Positions 36,105-49,194 of a stretch of 64,000 bases of DNA are shown here, in pieces (position 1 is the first letter of the stretch; every line of letters begins with the position of its first letter). Source of the DNA: Chlorobaculum sp. 24CR (GTDB lineage: Bacteria > Bacteroidota > Chlorobiia > Chlorobiales > Chlorobiaceae); the NCBI RefSeq assembly GCF_004118635.1, contig NZ_SDGU01000005.1, positions 34,374 to 98,373 of the forward strand, in the 5' to 3' direction. Both the position numbers and the translations under genes were made by a program. The notes under the pieces were generated by a model, which did no database searches, was not told where the DNA came from, and worked only from the letters and a program-made list of their open reading frames with translations.

Positions 36105-39100
36105 TCAGCGTGGCGTTTCTTCATACACCGAGACGATCAGCGAGCGCTTTTCAACCAGCTTTGGCGCGCGCGCTATCGAGCCGAGCGGCTCGATGCCCAT
36201 TGCCGACAGGCGTTCGGTGAGTTCGCCGAGAAGCTCGTCTTGGTGAAGCCGCCACGTCGAGGCGAAGCAGCGCCAGAACGTCCAGCCCGCGCGCTCCAGA
36301 ACCCGCTGGCGAGCCAGATCATGCGGCCAGCGGTCGGGGCCGTGGAACTCGTCGCCGTCGCACTCGACGGCCAAGCGAGCGTCGCCCGCGCCTTCGACAA
36401 CCATGTCGATGCGGTACGCTCCCGTCTTCACCTGCGGAATCACGCGATAGCCGCGCTCGACCAGCGCGGAGTACACCTCGCGCTCGAAGCCCGATTCGCA
36501 CCGGTCGATGAGCATTTCGGCCTCCTCCTTGTCGGCGATGAGCGGCTTGTCGAAGTGCTGAAGAAGCGAAACCCGCAAATCCTTGGCGGAGAGATGCGAC
36601 GCCGTGACGGAGCGCACGAGGTACATCCGGTCGCGCGCGCGGCTGGCGGCCACGTTGAAGCGCTGCTCGAACATGTTGCCCGAAAGCGCCTTGCAGTTTG
36701 CGGGATCGACCACCATCGAGAGGAAGATGATGTCGCGCTCGCTGCCCTGAAAGGTTCGCGCATCGCCGCACTCGAACCTGCGCCGAAACAGCTCGGCGGT
36801 GTTGCACCGGTTGCGCACCAGCGTATCGATATATTTTGCCTGCTCCATGCCAAGCAGTGACACCACGCCGATGGTGCGGCCCTCGAAGCGCTCGCTTGCG
36901 AGCAGCGCCGCGATTTCGTCGGCAATGAAGCTCGCCTCTTCGCGGTTGCAGTCGTCGCGGCTTCGCACGCCATTTTCGACATGGACATCCACCAGCGGCG
37001 GGTCGATCCGTTCGCTCCCTTTCGGAATCCGCAGCGGCTGGATCGCGCCCTTGTAAAACGTCCGGTTGGAGTAGGCGATGATCGGCGGTACGCACCGGAA
37101 GTGCTCGCGCAGCATCACCTGCCGCGCCGCGAAGACCCGCGCCGCCAAGTCGTAGAGCGAGCTGCCCGGCGTCATCGCCTCCCGGAAAGGCTGCTCCGCG
37201 AGGAAGCGGTCACGCAACTCCTGCACTCGCTCGGCGGAGACGAAACCGGCGTCGGGCGAGACCTGCTTGTCGTCGCCAACCACCAGAATCGTCTTGCCGC
37301 GCAGAATCGCGGGCAGCGCCCAGATGTCCGACTGACTCGCCTCGTCCACGATGACGAGGTCGAAAGCGCCGAGATCGGCGGGCATCGATTCAGAGACCTT
37401 GGCGTGGCTCATGATCCAGCACGGAATCGCGCCAGCGGCGCTGGTCATGTGGCGCCGCGCATCCCGGCGATGGCGCGTCGCGTTGGGGCCTGTGCCGCGC
37501 CCGATGCGCCGGATCGCGGTGGCGTAGCCTTGCAGCGCTTCGAGCACGCGCGGCGATGCGTGGAGCTTGGTCTCCATCCACGCCGCCAGAGCGACCATCT
37601 CCCGGTAGAGCTTCGCAAGCCCCTCTTCCAGATCGCGGCGGCGGGCCGAGAGCTTCACCAGCTCATCGCGCGACTCGATCTGTTGGAGGTAACGCTTGAC
37701 TCGCGCCCAGCTCCAGGCCATGCGCCAGTTCACCGGAAGCGCCGCGTCCTCGCCGGTTTGCGCCACCGGCACGGAGCGGATGCGGGCCGCGAACTTCGGC
37801 GCTCCCGCCTGGGCGAAGCGGTTCGCGGCTTCGCTGACGCACCCAAGCTCCGGACTCAGCGCCTTGATGCGCCGAAGCTCGCCAAGCAGCGCCGCGTATT
37901 CTGCGGCAACCCGCTCTGCCGCAAGCGCATCGTTTCCGAGAGATTCATCGACCAGCGCCTGGAGTTTTTCCGAAACGGGACCGGAAGTGCCCGCCAGTTT
38001 GGCCTTCAGGGTTGACAACTGCGTCGCCGCCTTTGCCAGATCGGCGCGGCTCAGATGAACCGTCAGATGCTCCCTCACCTTCGCAAGCGCTTCCGATGTT
38101 CCGTGCAGCAGCGTAACCGGCGCCTGAGCGAACACCGCCTCCGCGCGGCGCACGAGCGTGACATCATGCTGCGTGGCGAGCTGGTGCGCCTTGCGGGCCG
38201 TCGAGGCGACAATCTCGATTCGGCGCAGGTCGCCGACGCCGCCCTCCAGCACCGGAGCGGAGAGTGTCGGCGCGAACTGGTTCCAGCGCGTCAGGAACGA
38301 GACGACGCGCAAATGCAGCTCCATGAAGCTTTTGACATGTTGCCACTCCTCGGCGCTCGACGGCGGCAAGCCCGCCACCCTCACTTTCGCCACCGTATCC
38401 CTGACCTCGCGATTGCCGAACGCGATGAGTCCGAAAGGTTTGCCGGTCTGTGCGCCGCGCTCTACCGCCTCGCTCACCTTCGGCGAACCGAGCGCTTCCG
38501 GCGGAATCTCGACCGGCTTTTGCAGAAAAGTGGCGCGAGCATCCGTCAGCGCCGTGATTTCGCCGAACAGCGCTTCGAGCGCCTGGCGTTCGGCCTCGAA
38601 CGATTGTTGACGGCACTTCCGCCTCAGCTCATGCGCCCAGCTCTCGCCCAGCTCGTCGATCGCTTTCAGAATCGAACAGACCACCTCGATAGCGCCCAAA
38701 AGCTGCCGCGCCTCATCGAGCACTTCGGGTGTCACCGCCTTCAGGGCGGGTAAAGCTCCCTCGTCCACCAGCCTCTCGATCTCGCGCATCCGCACCAGCA
38801 CGCCGTGCAACTGCGCCACATCGGCTGGTTGCGGCAGGTCGTCAGCCGACGGCGTGTTCGCTTCGACATACGCCAGATCGCCACCAAGCTTGCGCCGCGC
38901 CTCGCGAAGCCTCCCGGCCTCCTCATCCGAAAGCGGCGGCGCGAATTCGGGCGAGAGCGTGATTTCGTCGTCGAACCAGCCATGTTCGGCCTCGCCGCTG
39001 ATGACCAGTTCGGCGAGCTCTTGGGCGCGCATCGGGTGGCCATCGACCGGCACTTCGGCAAGTTGCGTTTCCGCGATGTCGTCGATACGGCTGTCGATGC

Positions 39101-40634
39101 TCGCGAGTTCGGCGTGCGCCCGGTCAATCTTGCTTTTACAGCGTTCGATCTCCTGGCGGGTAAGTTCCGGATTGAGCTGCGAGACACGCGCCTGAATCGT
39201 GTTGATCGAGTTCTCGAACTGCCGCAGGCTTTCACGGTCGCCGGTGAGCATCGCCACGGTCAGCGGTTGCACCTCTTCGGGAATCTTGCCTTGCAGCACC
39301 GCGAGCGCCGGTTCGCCCTTCGAGGTCACGAGCACGCGCCTGCCGGTGGCGAGGTAGTGGCAAATGATGTTGGCGATGGTGTGCGTCTTGCCGGTGCCGG
39401 GCGGCCCCTGCACCGCGACGCCCTCGGCCTGCTCGAGCTGCTGGACGATGGTGACCTGCTCCTGGTTGTACGGCAGCGGAAAGAACAGCTCCCGAATCTC
39501 GCCCTTGCCGCGATCCGGGGCGCTGCCGGACAGCCCCCGAAAGCTGATATTCTCGAACGGCACCGGCTCGTCCGAAGGCAGCGTGACGAATGCGCCCGGG
39601 CCGTTCGGAATGTCACACCCCTCAGCGAGGCGCGTCCTGAGGCTTTGCAGGTCGTCGAGCAGGTAGTTGTTCGAGCGGGGCCGCGTGAACAGCGCCCACG
39701 AATCGGTGACGACGAGATGCTCGCCCGGCGGCGGCACGGCTCCATCTCCTTCCGGCGAAGGCCGGTACGCGCCGGAGCTGTCCATGTTGGTGGCGACGAG
39801 CTTCAGAAGGTCGGCATAGGAGCCGGGATCGAACGGTGTGACGGGGCGCTCCTGATTCAGCTCGATCTGCTGACGCGCCGCCCGCTCGACCTCGACGGCG
39901 ACTCGACCCATGCAGCTTGCGAACGCATCGCCCTCGTAGCGGGTATCGGTGGCTCGCGGACGCAAACAGAGCGCCATCGTCGCCTCGTCGATGCCGACCT
40001 CCATCTGCTGCGTCAACAGCGGATACTCGAAATCGACCCGTGAAACCTTGCTCTGCGACTCCTGCCACCGCAACCGCCAGGTCGCCACGCCCATTCCCCA
40101 AACAAGCTCGGTGGGCCGGGCAGTCTCTTCGGCTTCGAGCTGGTGCTTGATGGCAAACAGCGCACCGTAAAGATCGATCGTCTGGCGGCGCGGTTTTTCA
40201 GACTCCGCCCACGCCTCCCAGAGCGCCGAGTATTGAGCGAGGGCCTCGTCAAGCAACTCGCGATGCTGCCGCTCCAGCGCCTCGATCTCCTCCGCCGTTT
40301 TACCCTCCGCGGCGGACAAGGCGTGCGCCGTCACCGCGTCATCATCGATGGATGGTTTGGCTCCGTCGGGATCGTCGCTGAAGTGGATGAATCCCCTGTT
40401 TTCCTCGTCGGGCGCGGGAGGCTTGTGTGCTTCGAGTCGATGAACACGCAGCCAGAAGTGGTCGCCCTCGACGCTGATGTCAGATTCGACGCTCGGAAGT
40501 CCGGCGAGATCGGTACGATGCCGGAGAAACTCCCTGGTATTTGACAGCCTGAAAGCGCGAGGATTGATCTCCTTAGCTTGCTCCTCGATATAGTCAAGCA
40601 GCCGTGTCAGCAGATCGCGCGAATTCACATCCAT
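36105..40634 (-). CDS. Large Upf1-like SF1 helicase with C-terminal Vsr/DUF559-type nuclease
   Basis: This 1509-residue protein has a Walker A (GPPGTGKTHTIANII, K416), a long central region of about 600 residues with coiled-coil segments, a Walker B (LVIVDEASQSD, D1097-E1098), and later SF1 motifs GDDKQVSPDAGF, REHFRC, FQGSERDIIFLSMV and NVAASRARDRMYLV. The last about 120 residues are a PD-(D/E)xK domain of the Vsr/DUF559 kind: RIDMVV, AVECDGDEFH (E1424), then DLARQRVLERAGWTFWRC. This order recalls the Hhe-type helicase-Vsr defence proteins, but no clear DUF4011 motif is visible. It stands alone, with no methylase or partner beside it. A role in defence is inference. Confidence 0.85.
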   Translation of the reverse strand: MDVNSRDLLTRLLDYIEEQAKEINPRAFRLSNTREFLRHRTDLAGLPSVESDISVEGDHFWLRVHRLEAHKPPAPDEENRGFIHFSDDPDGAKPSIDDDAVTAHALSAAEGKTAEEIEALERQHRELLDEALAQYSALWEAWAESEKPRRQTIDLYGALFAIKHQLEAEETARPTELVWGMGVATWRLRWQESQSKVSRVDFEYPLLTQQMEVGIDEATMALCLRPRATDTRYEGDAFASCMGRVAVEVERAARQQIELNQERPVTPFDPGSYADLLKLVATNMDSSGAYRPSPEGDGAVPPPGEHLVVTDSWALFTRPRSNNYLLDDLQSLRTRLAEGCDIPNGPGAFVTLPSDEPVPFENISFRGLSGSAPDRGKGEIRELFFPLPYNQEQVTIVQQLEQAEGVAVQGPPGTGKTHTIANIICHYLATGRRVLVTSKGEPALAVLQGKIPEEVQPLTVAMLTGDRESLRQFENSINTIQARVSQLNPELTRQEIERCKSKIDRAHAELASIDSRIDDIAETQLAEVPVDGHPMRAQELAELVISGEAEHGWFDDEITLSPEFAPPLSDEEAGRLREARRKLGGDLAYVEANTPSADDLPQPADVAQLHGVLVRMREIERLVDEGALPALKAVTPEVLDEARQLLGAIEVVCSILKAIDELGESWAHELRRKCRQQSFEAERQALEALFGEITALTDARATFLQKPVEIPPEALGSPKVSEAVERGAQTGKPFGLIAFGNREVRDTVAKVRVAGLPPSSAEEWQHVKSFMELHLRVVSFLTRWNQFAPTLSAPVLEGGVGDLRRIEIVASTARKAHQLATQHDVTLVRRAEAVFAQAPVTLLHGTSEALAKVREHLTVHLSRADLAKAATQLSTLKAKLAGTSGPVSEKLQALVDESLGNDALAAERVAAEYAALLGELRRIKALSPELGCVSEAANRFAQAGAPKFAARIRSVPVAQTGEDAALPVNWRMAWSWARVKRYLQQIESRDELVKLSARRRDLEEGLAKLYREMVALAAWMETKLHASPRVLEALQGYATAIRRIGRGTGPNATRHRRDARRHMTSAAGAIPCWIMSHAKVSESMPADLGAFDLVIVDEASQSDIWALPAILRGKTILVVGDDKQVSPDAGFVSAERVQELRDRFLAEQPFREAMTPGSSLYDLAARVFAARQVMLREHFRCVPPIIAYSNRTFYKGAIQPLRIPKGSERIDPPLVDVHVENGVRSRDDCNREEASFIADEIAALLASERFEGRTIGVVSLLGMEQAKYIDTLVRNRCNTAELFRRRFECGDARTFQGSERDIIFLSMVVDPANCKALSGNMFEQRFNVAASRARDRMYLVRSVTASHLSAKDLRVSLLQHFDKPLIADKEEAEMLIDRCESGFEREVYSALVERGYRVIPQVKTGAYRIDMVVEGAGDARLAVECDGDEFHGPDRWPHDLARQRVLERAGWTFWRCFASTWRLHQDELLGELTERLSAMGIEPLGSIARAPKLVEKRSLIVSVYEETPR

Positions 40635-40917
40635 TCTCTTTTCTTTTTCATCGTTGAGGCCGGTCGCTTAATTAACCTGAAAATAATGAAACAACAGCAA
40701 CCTGTCCGGTTTGGTCAGAACAGATTGTTACCTCGCGCCTGTTTGCCTGGCTGACAGGTTTTTGGAAGCTCTGCTTCGCCGTTCGATTTACAGTTTTTTA
40801 TAAATCCATCTCATTGGCTACATTCAATTCATCATGAAGGCTGAATCGAGTGCGCTCCCGACCCGGCGTCCCCAGAGCGCTGGCAGCCTTTAACCACTTT
40901 AGAATCAAGCAGTTCTC

Positions 40918-41808
40918 ATGTCCAATCGCCTTATTTCAGGTTCAGCCGTAGCCCTTGTCACGCCGTTCCACCAGGACGGATCGATAGATTTCGACGCCAT
41001 CCGGCGGCTGGTGCGGTTCCATCGCGAAGCCGGAACCGACATCGTGCTTCCCTGCGGCACCACCGGCGAGTCGCCCACCCTCACCAATGAGGAGGAGGCG
41101 GAGATCATCCGCACGGTGCGCGAGGAGGCTGGCGAGTCGATGATGGTGGCCGCCGGAGCAGGCACCAACGACACCCGGCACGCGGTCGAGCTGTCGCGCA
41201 ACGCCGAAAAGGCCGGAGCGCAGGCCATTCTCTCGGTCGCGCCCTACTACAACAAGCCTTCGCAGGAGGGATTCTACCAGCACTTCCGCCACGTGGCCGA
41301 AGCGGTTTCGGTTCCGGTGATCATCTACAACGTGCCGGGCCGCACGGGCTGCAACGTGAGCGCCGAGACGATTTTGCGCCTCGCCCGCGATTTCGAAAAC
41401 GTGCTCGCCGTCAAGGAGGCGTCGGCCAACTTCGAGCAGATCATGACGCTCATCGACGAGCGCCCGGAGCGCTTTTCGGTGATGACCGGCGAGGACGGGC
41501 TGATGCTGCCCTTCATGGCGCTCGGCGGCGACGGCGTCATTTCGGTGGCGGCAAACCAGGTGCCGAAGGTGGTCAAGGGGCTGATCGACGCCATGAAGGC
41601 AGGCAACCTCGAAGAGGCCCGCGCAATCAACCGCAAGTATCGCAAGCTTTTCCGCCTGAACTTCATCGACAGCAACCCCGTGCCGGTAAAGTACGCGCTC
41701 TCGCTGATGGGCATGATCGAGGAGGTTTACCGCCTGCCGCTGGTGCCCATGGCCGAAGCCAACAAGGCGATTTTACGCGACGAGCTTCAAAAGCTCGGGC
41801 TGATTTGA
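40918..41808 (+). CDS. dapA: 4-hydroxy-tetrahydrodipicolinate synthase
   Basis: DapA condenses pyruvate with aspartate semialdehyde, the branch point to lysine and diaminopimelate. The 296-residue barrel shows [33 protein letters not shown] and the Schiff-base lysine in [11 protein letters not shown]. Length is standard. A period-9 repeat follows immediately past its stop. Confidence 0.97.
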   Translation: MSNRLISGSAVALVTPFHQDGSIDFDAIRRLVRFHREAGTDIVLPCGTTGESPTLTNEEEAEIIRTVREEAGESMMVAAGAGTNDTRHAVELSRNAEKAGAQAILSVAPYYNKPSQEGFYQHFRHVAEAVSVPVIIYNVPGRTGCNVSAETILRLARDFENVLAVKEASANFEQIMTLIDERPERFSVMTGEDGLMLPFMALGGDGVISVAANQVPKVVKGLIDAMKAGNLEEARAINRKYRKLFRLNFIDSNPVPVKYALSLMGMIEEVYRLPLVPMAEANKAILRDELQKLGLI

Positions 41809-41816
41809 GAAAGAAG

Positions 41817-41874
41817 AATAGGTCTTATAGGACTTATAGGACTTATAGGACCTATACGACCTATAGGTCCTATA
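41817..41874. repeat. Period-9 repeat, TATA/GAC type, 13-bp hairpin
   Basis: AATAGGTC, TTATAGGAC (three times), CTATACGAC, CTATAGGTC and CTATA run in exact 9-bp register. TATAGGACCTATA (41844-41856) and TATAGGTCCTATA (41862-41874) are perfect inverted arms with a 5-nt loop. It starts 9 bp past the dapA stop. Confidence 0.8.
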
Positions 41875-41877
41875 ATG

Positions 41878-41907
41878 AAAAAAGCCGCCCAAAGAGGCCG
41901 CTTTTTT
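41878..41907 (-). terminator. Terminator for gcvPA (may act both ways)
   Basis: AAAAAAGCCGCC and GGCCGCTTTTTT pair around CAAAGA with one mismatch, giving an A-run and T-run on either side. It sits 19 bp past the gcvPA stop and abuts the dapA-side repeat. Confidence 0.7.
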
Positions 41908-41925
41908 CATTTCTCGCGAGGCTTT

Positions 41926-43260
41926 TCAGCCGAAAGCGGCAAGTTCGCTGACGAAGCTGTCGAGTTCCTCTTTCGTGCGTTTTTCGGTGACGGCGACCAG
42001 CAAGCCATCTTCTCCCCATGCGGAGAGATCGACACCGGCGAACACCTTTTTCTCCAGCATCTTCTCGATGATCGTCGCCGCCGGAACGGGCGTTTCGACC
42101 ACGAATTCGCGGAAGAACGGCGCGCTGTACTTGAGCGCGAAACCGGGAAGTCCGGCGATGCGGTCGGCCAGGTAGTGCGCCTTCTGCATCGAGCGGTTGG
42201 CGACCTCCTGAATTCCCTCCTTGCCGAGCAGCGAGAGGTGCACCACCGCCTGCAACGCGCAGAGCGCCTGGTTGGAGCAGATGTTCGAGGTGGCCTTTTC
42301 GCGTCGGATGTGCTGCTCGCGAGTCTGGAGCGTGAGAATAAACCCGTCGTTGCCATCCTTGTCTTTGGTCATGCCGACCAGTCGGCCCGGAATTTTGCGC
42401 ACGTATTTCTGGCTGACGGTCAGAATGCCGAGGTACGGCCCGCCGAAGCTCTGCGCGTTGCCGACCGACTGACCTTCGCCGACGGCGATGTCCGCGCCGT
42501 AATTGCCCGGCGCTTCCAGCACGCCGAGGGAGACCGGATCGGCGGAGACGATAAACATCGCGCCATTCTTTTTCGCAATTTCGCCAATCGCTTCGACCTC
42601 TTCGAGACAGCCGTAGAAGTTCGGCTGCTGCACGATCACTGCGGCGGTTTCGGAAGAAACCAGCGCTTCGAGCGCCGCGACGCTGCCGATGCCGTTTTCG
42701 ATGCTGTTCTGGACGATGGGCCGGTCGCCCGCGGCTTCAAGGTAGGTTTCGAGCACCTGGCTCGTGTAGGGGTGCAGCTTGCCAGCCACCACGATGCTGT
42801 TGCGCCCGGTGGTGTTCAGGGCGATCAGCGCCGCCTCGGCCAGCGCGCTCGCGCCGTCGTACATCGAGGCGTTGGCCACGTCCATGCCGTACAGGCGACA
42901 CATGGCGGTCTGGTATTCGTAGATCGCCTGCAAGGTGCCCTGCGACACCTCGGCCTGATATGGCGTATAAGCCGTGTAGAATTCGCTCCGCGAGGAGATG
43001 GTTTTGACCGCCGCCGGAATGAAGTGGTCGTAAGCGCCCGCGCCGAGGAAGCTCACGTGATCGCAAGTGGCGGCGTTGCCCGACGCCATCTTTTCGAGCA
43101 GACTTTTCACCTCCGGCTCGCCCATCGCAGGAAAAAGGTCGAGCGCCTTTTTGAGGCGAATCTCTTCGGGAATGTCAGCGATCAGCGCCTCGAAATTCTC
43201 GACGCCGATTTCGCGCAGCATCTCGGCCCGCTCGGCATCGGTATTGACAATGAAAGGCAT
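41926..43260 (-). CDS. gcvPA: Glycine dehydrogenase (decarboxylating) subunit 1
   Basis: This 444-residue protein is the N-terminal-half subunit of the two-subunit P-protein of the glycine cleavage system. It starts [20 protein letters not shown] at ATG 43260 and contains [36 protein letters not shown] and [20 protein letters not shown]. The PLP-lysine partner GcvPB is not in the window. It follows gcvH by 29 bp, a likely operon. Confidence 0.95.
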   Translation of the reverse strand: MPFIVNTDAERAEMLREIGVENFEALIADIPEEIRLKKALDLFPAMGEPEVKSLLEKMASGNAATCDHVSFLGAGAYDHFIPAAVKTISSRSEFYTAYTPYQAEVSQGTLQAIYEYQTAMCRLYGMDVANASMYDGASALAEAALIALNTTGRNSIVVAGKLHPYTSQVLETYLEAAGDRPIVQNSIENGIGSVAALEALVSSETAAVIVQQPNFYGCLEEVEAIGEIAKKNGAMFIVSADPVSLGVLEAPGNYGADIAVGEGQSVGNAQSFGGPYLGILTVSQKYVRKIPGRLVGMTKDKDGNDGFILTLQTREQHIRREKATSNICSNQALCALQAVVHLSLLGKEGIQEVANRSMQKAHYLADRIAGLPGFALKYSAPFFREFVVETPVPAATIIEKMLEKKVFAGVDLSAWGEDGLLVAVTEKRTKEELDSFVSELAAFG

Positions 43261-43289
43261 GGTTGCGTATTGAAATTCAGTTGAAAATC

Positions 43290-43673
43290 TTACTCGCCGA
43301 TCAGGGCGCTGTAGTCCGCCGGAGAGAGCAGCGACTCGACCGACTTGGGATCGTCCAGCTTCATCTTCACGATCCACCCCTCGTTGTAGGGATCGGAGTT
43401 GACAACCGCCGCATCGTCGAGCGCACCGTTGACCTCGACAATTTCACCCGCCACCGGAGCGAACAGGTCGGCCACGGTCTTGACCGCCTCGACGGTACCG
43501 AACGCGCCGTGCGCCGCGACCTTCGTGCCGACAGCTTTGGTTTCGACGAACACGATGTCGCCAAGCTCGGACTGCGCGAAATCGGTGATGCCGACCACAG
43601 CGGTCACGCCGTCATCGAGAAGCTGGAGCCATTCGTGGTCTTTGGTATAGCGGAGATTGTCCGGGATGTTCAT
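43290..43673 (-). CDS. gcvH: Glycine cleavage system H protein
   Basis: GcvH is the lipoyl carrier of the glycine cleavage system. The 127-residue protein starts [18 protein letters not shown] and has the lipoylation motif [19 protein letters not shown] with the lysine. Length is standard. It begins the gcvH-gcvPA pair; gcvT is elsewhere. A longer in-frame extension to 43856 runs over a repeat region and is not credible. Confidence 0.96.
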   Translation of the reverse strand: MNIPDNLRYTKDHEWLQLLDDGVTAVVGITDFAQSELGDIVFVETKAVGTKVAAHGAFGTVEAVKTVADLFAPVAGEIVEVNGALDDAAVVNSDPYNEGWIVKMKLDDPKSVESLLSPADYSALIGE

Positions 43674-43757
43674 GGCGGAACGCGATTTAAGTTGCTTTGA
43701 GGTAGTGAACAAATGATGTTCAAGGTAACATTTTTTCGGCGCTGCGAAAACAACAGC

Positions 43758-43859
43758 GACCAAAGGGACGCAAAGGACAGCAAAGACAACAGGCTGAAAA
43801 ACTGCTCCTGTTTTCAGCCTTCTGTCCACCAGGTCCACGCCGTCCACTTCGTCCACCGC
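43758..43859. repeat. Period-9 repeat, GAC half then GTCC half
   Basis: GAC trinucleotides fall at 43758, 43767, 43776 and 43785. After a spacer, GTCCACCAG, GTCCACGCC, GTCCACTTC and GTCCACCGC run from 43824 to 43859, exact 9-bp spacing in both halves. It ends five bases before the rlmB stop codon and sits between rlmB and gcvH on the same strand. Confidence 0.75.
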
Positions 43860-43863
43860 TCCC

Positions 43864-44637
43864 CTACCCCAGCCGCTGGCGCATGGCTTCGTACAGCATC
43901 ACGCCTGCCGCCACGCTGACGTTGAGCGACTCGACGCAGCCGGCCATCGGGATGCGCACGATCTGGTCGCAGCGCTTGCGGGTCTCCGAGCCGAGGCCGC
44001 TGCCCTCCGCGCCCATCACGAGCACCGTCGGGCGCGTCCAGTCGAAGTCGGTGTGGTTGTGCTCGGCCTCCATGTCGGCGGCCACGACGCTGAATCCGCG
44101 CTCACGCAACAGGTCGAGCGTCTTGACCACGCTTTTGACCTTGCAGACGCGCATGTGCGAGAGCGCGCCCGCCGATGCTTTGTGCACACTCGCGCTGATC
44201 GGCGCTCCCTTGCCGTCGATCATGATGACCGCGTCGGCGGCTACCGCCTCGGCGGTGCGGATGATCGCCCCGACGTTGTGCGGGTCTTCGAGGCCCTGCA
44301 AAACGACGAGCAGCAGCGAACTGTTGCGCGGCGCGGCGAGCACCTCGTCGAGCGTGTAAAAGGTCACGCTGGTCAGAAGCGCGCAGACGCCCTGGTTTTT
44401 GGCCGTGCCGGCGATGAGCGAGAGCTTCTCCATGCGCGCCTTGCCGCAGGGAATCCTCAGGCGACGGGCCGTGATGATGATCTCCTTGAGCTTGGGATGG
44501 TTGGTGTTGAACTGGAGATAAATCTTCTCGACGCTCTCAGGCTTTGACTGCAACAGCTCGATGACGGCATTGCGGCCATAGACGACCTGTTCCTGAGGTT
44601 CCGGAGCCGGGATTTCGGCGTGGTCTGTTCTGTCCAA
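43864..44637 (-). CDS. rlmB: 23S rRNA (guanosine-2'-O-)-methyltransferase, RlmB type
   Basis: This 257-residue SPOUT (TrmH-family) methyltransferase has the N-terminal substrate domain (YGRNAVIELLQSKPE) and the knot motifs NVGAIIRTAEA, VLVMGAEGSGLG and IPMAGCVESLNVSVAAGVMLYE. RlmB methylates a 23S rRNA loop guanosine. TrmH-family relatives acting on tRNA are possible, but length and N-terminal domain favour RlmB. Confidence 0.92.
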   Translation of the reverse strand: MDRTDHAEIPAPEPQEQVVYGRNAVIELLQSKPESVEKIYLQFNTNHPKLKEIIITARRLRIPCGKARMEKLSLIAGTAKNQGVCALLTSVTFYTLDEVLAAPRNSSLLLVVLQGLEDPHNVGAIIRTAEAVAADAVIMIDGKGAPISASVHKASAGALSHMRVCKVKSVVKTLDLLRERGFSVVAADMEAEHNHTDFDWTRPTVLVMGAEGSGLGSETRKRCDQIVRIPMAGCVESLNVSVAAGVMLYEAMRQRLG

Positions 44638-44879
44638 AAATCAGAAAAGTTAGATTTGCCGGGACTTCGTCCCGCCTGCCCGTCAGATGCAAAAAAAGCG
44701 TATCATTGAGCAAAAGCTATAATAGTATTCACGATTGAAACTATATTAGTTTTTTTTCCTATCTTCGGAAGCACACTCGAAGCTTTTTCTCACCTGCGAA
44801 CGTAACTTTCCCGTTCTTTCGTAGTTGTACCCATCGAGGATCACACAGTCCCAACAATCATAATCCAGCTATTGATCGT

Positions 44880-48434
<3,555 letters not shown>

Positions 48435-48455
48435 TACACTGAACGTACAGTAGCA

Positions 48456-48496
48456 GAAAAAGGCGTCCCGACATGTGAGGACGCCTTTTCTGTTTT
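48456..48496 (+). terminator. Rho-independent terminator after pyruvate:ferredoxin oxidoreductase
   Basis: AAAAAGGCGTCC and GGACGCCTTTT pair around an 8-nt loop and are followed by CTGTTTT. It lies 22 bp past the stop. Confidence 0.85.
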
Positions 48497-48696
48497 ATGC
48501 AGAACGAATCCCGCATCCCGACGCTCCGCCGACTGGCGGAGGGAATCGCATAAAGCCAAACGACGGAAACAGCCTCTCAACTCACGACAGGCCTAACTAT
48601 AGTCAAATACGGAATTTATCATTGAAAATGGCAAGGTAATTCCAATTTTAAAACAATAAGACTATTATATACCCATCAACAAAAAAATGAGGGTAT

Positions 48697-49194
48697 ATGG
48701 CACGACCGGCGACAGGCAAGGAGGTTCTGGCAAGAGCAAAGGAAGCTTTAGCCAAAGCGCGAACCGTAGAACAGATGCGCGAGGCTCAAGCGGTAATCTT
48801 GCCACTGGAACATGGTTTATCGATGGATCAGGTAGGCGCAATCCTTGGTATTTCAAGAGGTTGGGCCTGTAAACTCAGGCGGCGCTTTATCCAGTCCGTC
48901 GGCAAGCCGCAGACGCCGAAACAAAAGCGTGGCGGTCGCCGAAGGGAAAACATGACACTCGAAGACGAGGTTGAATTCCTTGCTCCTTTTTTCGATAAAG
49001 CGGCTCGTGGCGGCATCCTGGTCGTCGGCGAAATCAAGCAGGCGCTCGACAAGCGATTGGGCCGAACCACGGCGCTCGCCTCGACCTACAATCTGCTGCA
49101 CCGGCACGGCTGGCGCAAGCTTGCGCCGGACAAACGGCACCCGAAAAGCGATCCCGAAGCGCAGGATACGTTTAAAAAAACTTCGGGAACCTGA
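48697..49194 (+). CDS. IS630 transposase, N-terminal frame
   Basis: This 165-codon frame encodes the DNA-binding half: a helix-turn-helix (LSMDQVGAILGISRGWACKLRRRF), a basic linker and a second HTH domain (GEIKQALDKRLGRTTALASTYNLLHRHGW). It reads into seven A (49174-49180) and would stop at a TGA 11 bp later. A -1 shift on the A-run joins it to the catalytic frame. Confidence 0.85.
   Translation: MARPATGKEVLARAKEALAKARTVEQMREAQAVILPLEHGLSMDQVGAILGISRGWACKLRRRFIQSVGKPQTPKQKRGGRRRENMTLEDEVEFLAPFFDKAARGGILVVGEIKQALDKRLGRTTALASTYNLLHRHGWRKLAPDKRHPKSDPEAQDTFKKTSGT

Noticed and set aside
43674-43863. Glycine riboswitch ahead of gcvH
   Set aside because: The gap is filled by a period-9 repeat and shows no tandem glycine-aptamer pattern.
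44690-44760. Promoter with TATAAT at 44718 for the pyruvate:ferredoxin oxidoreductase gene
   Set aside because: A consensus -10 hexamer is present, but no acceptable -35 hexamer lies 16-18 bp upstream, so I do not annotate it.
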